The notes under the pieces were generated by a model. It ran no database searches. It had not been told where the DNA came from and saw nothing but the letters and a program-made list of their open reading frames with translations. DNA of 64,000 bases from Paenibacillus sp. SYP-B4298 (lineage in GTDB: Bacteria > Bacillota > Bacilli > Paenibacillales > Paenibacillaceae), in assembly GCF_027627475.1 (NCBI RefSeq), contig NZ_CP115484.1:5154501-5218500 (forward strand), in the 5' to 3' direction. Of this stretch, positions 62,914-64,000 are shown in pieces. How positions within the stretch are numbered: position 1 is the stretch's first letter; each line of letters begins with the position of its first letter. The translations under genes were made by a program, and so were the position numbers.

Positions 62914-63978
62914 CTAGCCGCGCCATCTTCTCGCAATCGCCTCGATATGCTCTGGCGAGGTCCTACAGCAGCCCCCGATGATGCGCGCTCCTGCCTCATA
63001 CCACGCCTGCGCGTCCAGCTCCACGATGCCGCCGCATGCCTCATGCTCGCCGCTATGCCATGTCTTCGTCTGCGCGTCATAGACCTCACCCGAGTTCGGA
63101 TAGACGATGATCGGCTTGCTCGTGCTCGCCCGCAGCGTCTTCACGGCCTCACCCGTGATTGCGGCAGGCGCGCAGTTCAGGCCGATCGCAGCAATCTGCG
63201 GGTAGCCCTCCAGCTCCGCCGCGCATTCCGCCAGCGGCGTGCCCTCGCTGATCGATTGTGCATCGCGCAGCGAGAACGACATCCACGCATAGGCGTCAGG
63301 CCACTCCTGCAGCAGCCGAGCCAGCACGCGCGCCTCCTGCAGCGAAGGAATCGTCTCCATCGCCAGCACATCGGCACCCGCCGCGATCAGCGCGGCAAGC
63401 CGCGGGCGGTGGAACTGCTCCAGCGCCTCATCCGTTACCCCATAGTGGCCGACATACTCCGAGCCATCCGCCAGGTACGCCCCGTAGGGGCCGACCGAGG
63501 CCGCCACCAGCGGACGGGGACGGGATGCGCGGGCCGCATCGATGCCCTGTCCTTCATCTAGGCCCGCACTAGCTCCCGCTGCTTCCGACGCTTCCTCCAT
63601 AGCACCCATAGCGGCCATAGCAGCCATTCCTGCCGCCTGCTGCTGCCACTCCTGCCAGAAATCATCGCGCGCGCGCCTTGCCAGCTCGACCGTCTTCCCG
63701 ATCAGCGCTAGCGCCTCCTGCTCCGACAGACCACGCTTCAGGAAGCCGTCCACCGTCGCCTGGTAGCTGGATGTAATCGAGCAATCCGCACCTGCCCGGT
63801 AATAGGCCAGATGCACCTTATAGATCATCTCCGGCTGCTCTAGCAGGACACGCGCCGACCAGAGCGGATCATCCAGATTGCAGCCATGCCGCTCCAGCTC
63901 CGTCGCCAACGCGCCATCAAGGATCATTAACGGGTAATCTGCCAATAGCTTCTCGATTGGATTCCCAACACCGTTCAT
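62914..63978 (-). CDS. mmuM: Homocysteine S-methyltransferase
   Basis: 354 residues. LILDGALATELE-type opening (MILDGALATELERHG), then IGLNCAPAA and IIGGCCRTSPEHI, which supply the three Zn-binding Cys. Transfers a methyl from S-methylmethionine or SAM to homocysteine, giving methionine. It is longer than the usual 310-315: about 35-40 residues of Ala/Met/Glu-rich low complexity (GMAAMAAMGAMEEASEAAG) are inserted after WQEWQQQA, before the VAASVGPYGAYLADGSEY core. Start at 63978 (AGGAG 10 nt upstream). Confidence 0.88.
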   Translation of the reverse strand: MNGVGNPIEKLLADYPLMILDGALATELERHGCNLDDPLWSARVLLEQPEMIYKVHLAYYRAGADCSITSSYQATVDGFLKRGLSEQEALALIGKTVELARRARDDFWQEWQQQAAGMAAMAAMGAMEEASEAAGASAGLDEGQGIDAARASRPRPLVAASVGPYGAYLADGSEYVGHYGVTDEALEQFHRPRLAALIAAGADVLAMETIPSLQEARVLARLLQEWPDAYAWMSFSLRDAQSISEGTPLAECAAELEGYPQIAAIGLNCAPAAITGEAVKTLRASTSKPIIVYPNSGEVYDAQTKTWHSGEHEACGGIVELDAQAWYEAGARIIGGCCRTSPEHIEAIARRWRG

Positions 63979-64000
63979 TTCGGTCACTCTCCTGATCTGT

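Noticed and set aside
1-64000. CRISPR arrays, tRNA or rRNA genes, prophage
   Set aside because: No regularly spaced repeats of CRISPR form, no cloverleaf or rRNA sequence, and no phage structural or lysis genes were seen.

Overview
The window looks like chromosome from a low-to-mid G+C Gram-positive of the order Bacillales, most likely Paenibacillus or a close relative. This is inferred from AGGAGG-type ribosome sites, a T-box leader on proS, a CcpA-type cre site, many MFS/AraC/GNAT/phosphotransferase genes, and typical Bacillales families (CD3324, DUF4085, DUF418, YndJ, DUF3021/LytTR, RlmH). No rRNA, tRNA, CRISPR array, complete transposon or phage module is visible.

Layout. 0-3.2 kb: start of an AraC/GyrI-type regulator, an SDR dehydrogenase with an internal deletion, and a divergent SMP-30-type protein/TetR pair. 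3.5-15 kb: one long leftward operon for a ribosomally made, modified peptide (RiPP). Its order is a 37-residue Gly/Cys-rich precursor, a radical SAM/SPASM enzyme, a PqqD-like chaperone, a soluble S26-type peptidase-like protein with Cys in place of Ser, a dicluster ferredoxin, an unrecognised 430-residue protein, two ABC exporters, a MurG-like glycosyltransferase and two paralogous GT2 enzymes. A GT4 gene lies just upstream. The parts suggest a radical-SAM-crosslinked, possibly glycosylated exported peptide that I cannot match to a named family. 16-27 kb: ordinary chromosomal genes (Fsr-like and Bcr-like MFS pumps, proS with T-box, methyltransferase, hydrolase). The second pump has what looks like a translational attenuator.

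27-54 kb is an AT-richer accessory region ending exactly at the 3' end of rlmH (53953-54432, minus strand). Short repeats recur through it, all in the orientation of rlmH, and each one re-encodes the RlmH C-terminus (GEPYHK-stop or a near variant). Good copies lie near 30.4, 31.4, 45.2, 47.8, 48.9, 50.2 and 53.95 kb, with weaker ones near 35.8 and 28.75 kb. This is the arrangement expected of a tandem array of SCC-like cassettes inserted at rlmH, although no Ccr recombinase is visible. The intervals carry one- to few-gene cargos: a DNA cytosine methyltransferase/MORC-like ATPase/methyltransferase-like trio, HxlR plus oxidoreductase, AraC-GyrI regulators, GNAT and phosphotransferase genes, and a two-component system divergent from a membrane-lipid operon (TVP38, PssA, DUF418).

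54-64 kb returns to GC-rich core-like sequence: RlmH, an SH3 lipoprotein, an M28-type peptidase with a MerR regulator that has a textbook long-spacer promoter, an SRPBCC protein, a serine hydrolase, a LytTR/DUF3021 pair, an AT-rich inserted HipA-like kinase pair, and a homocysteine S-methyltransferase.
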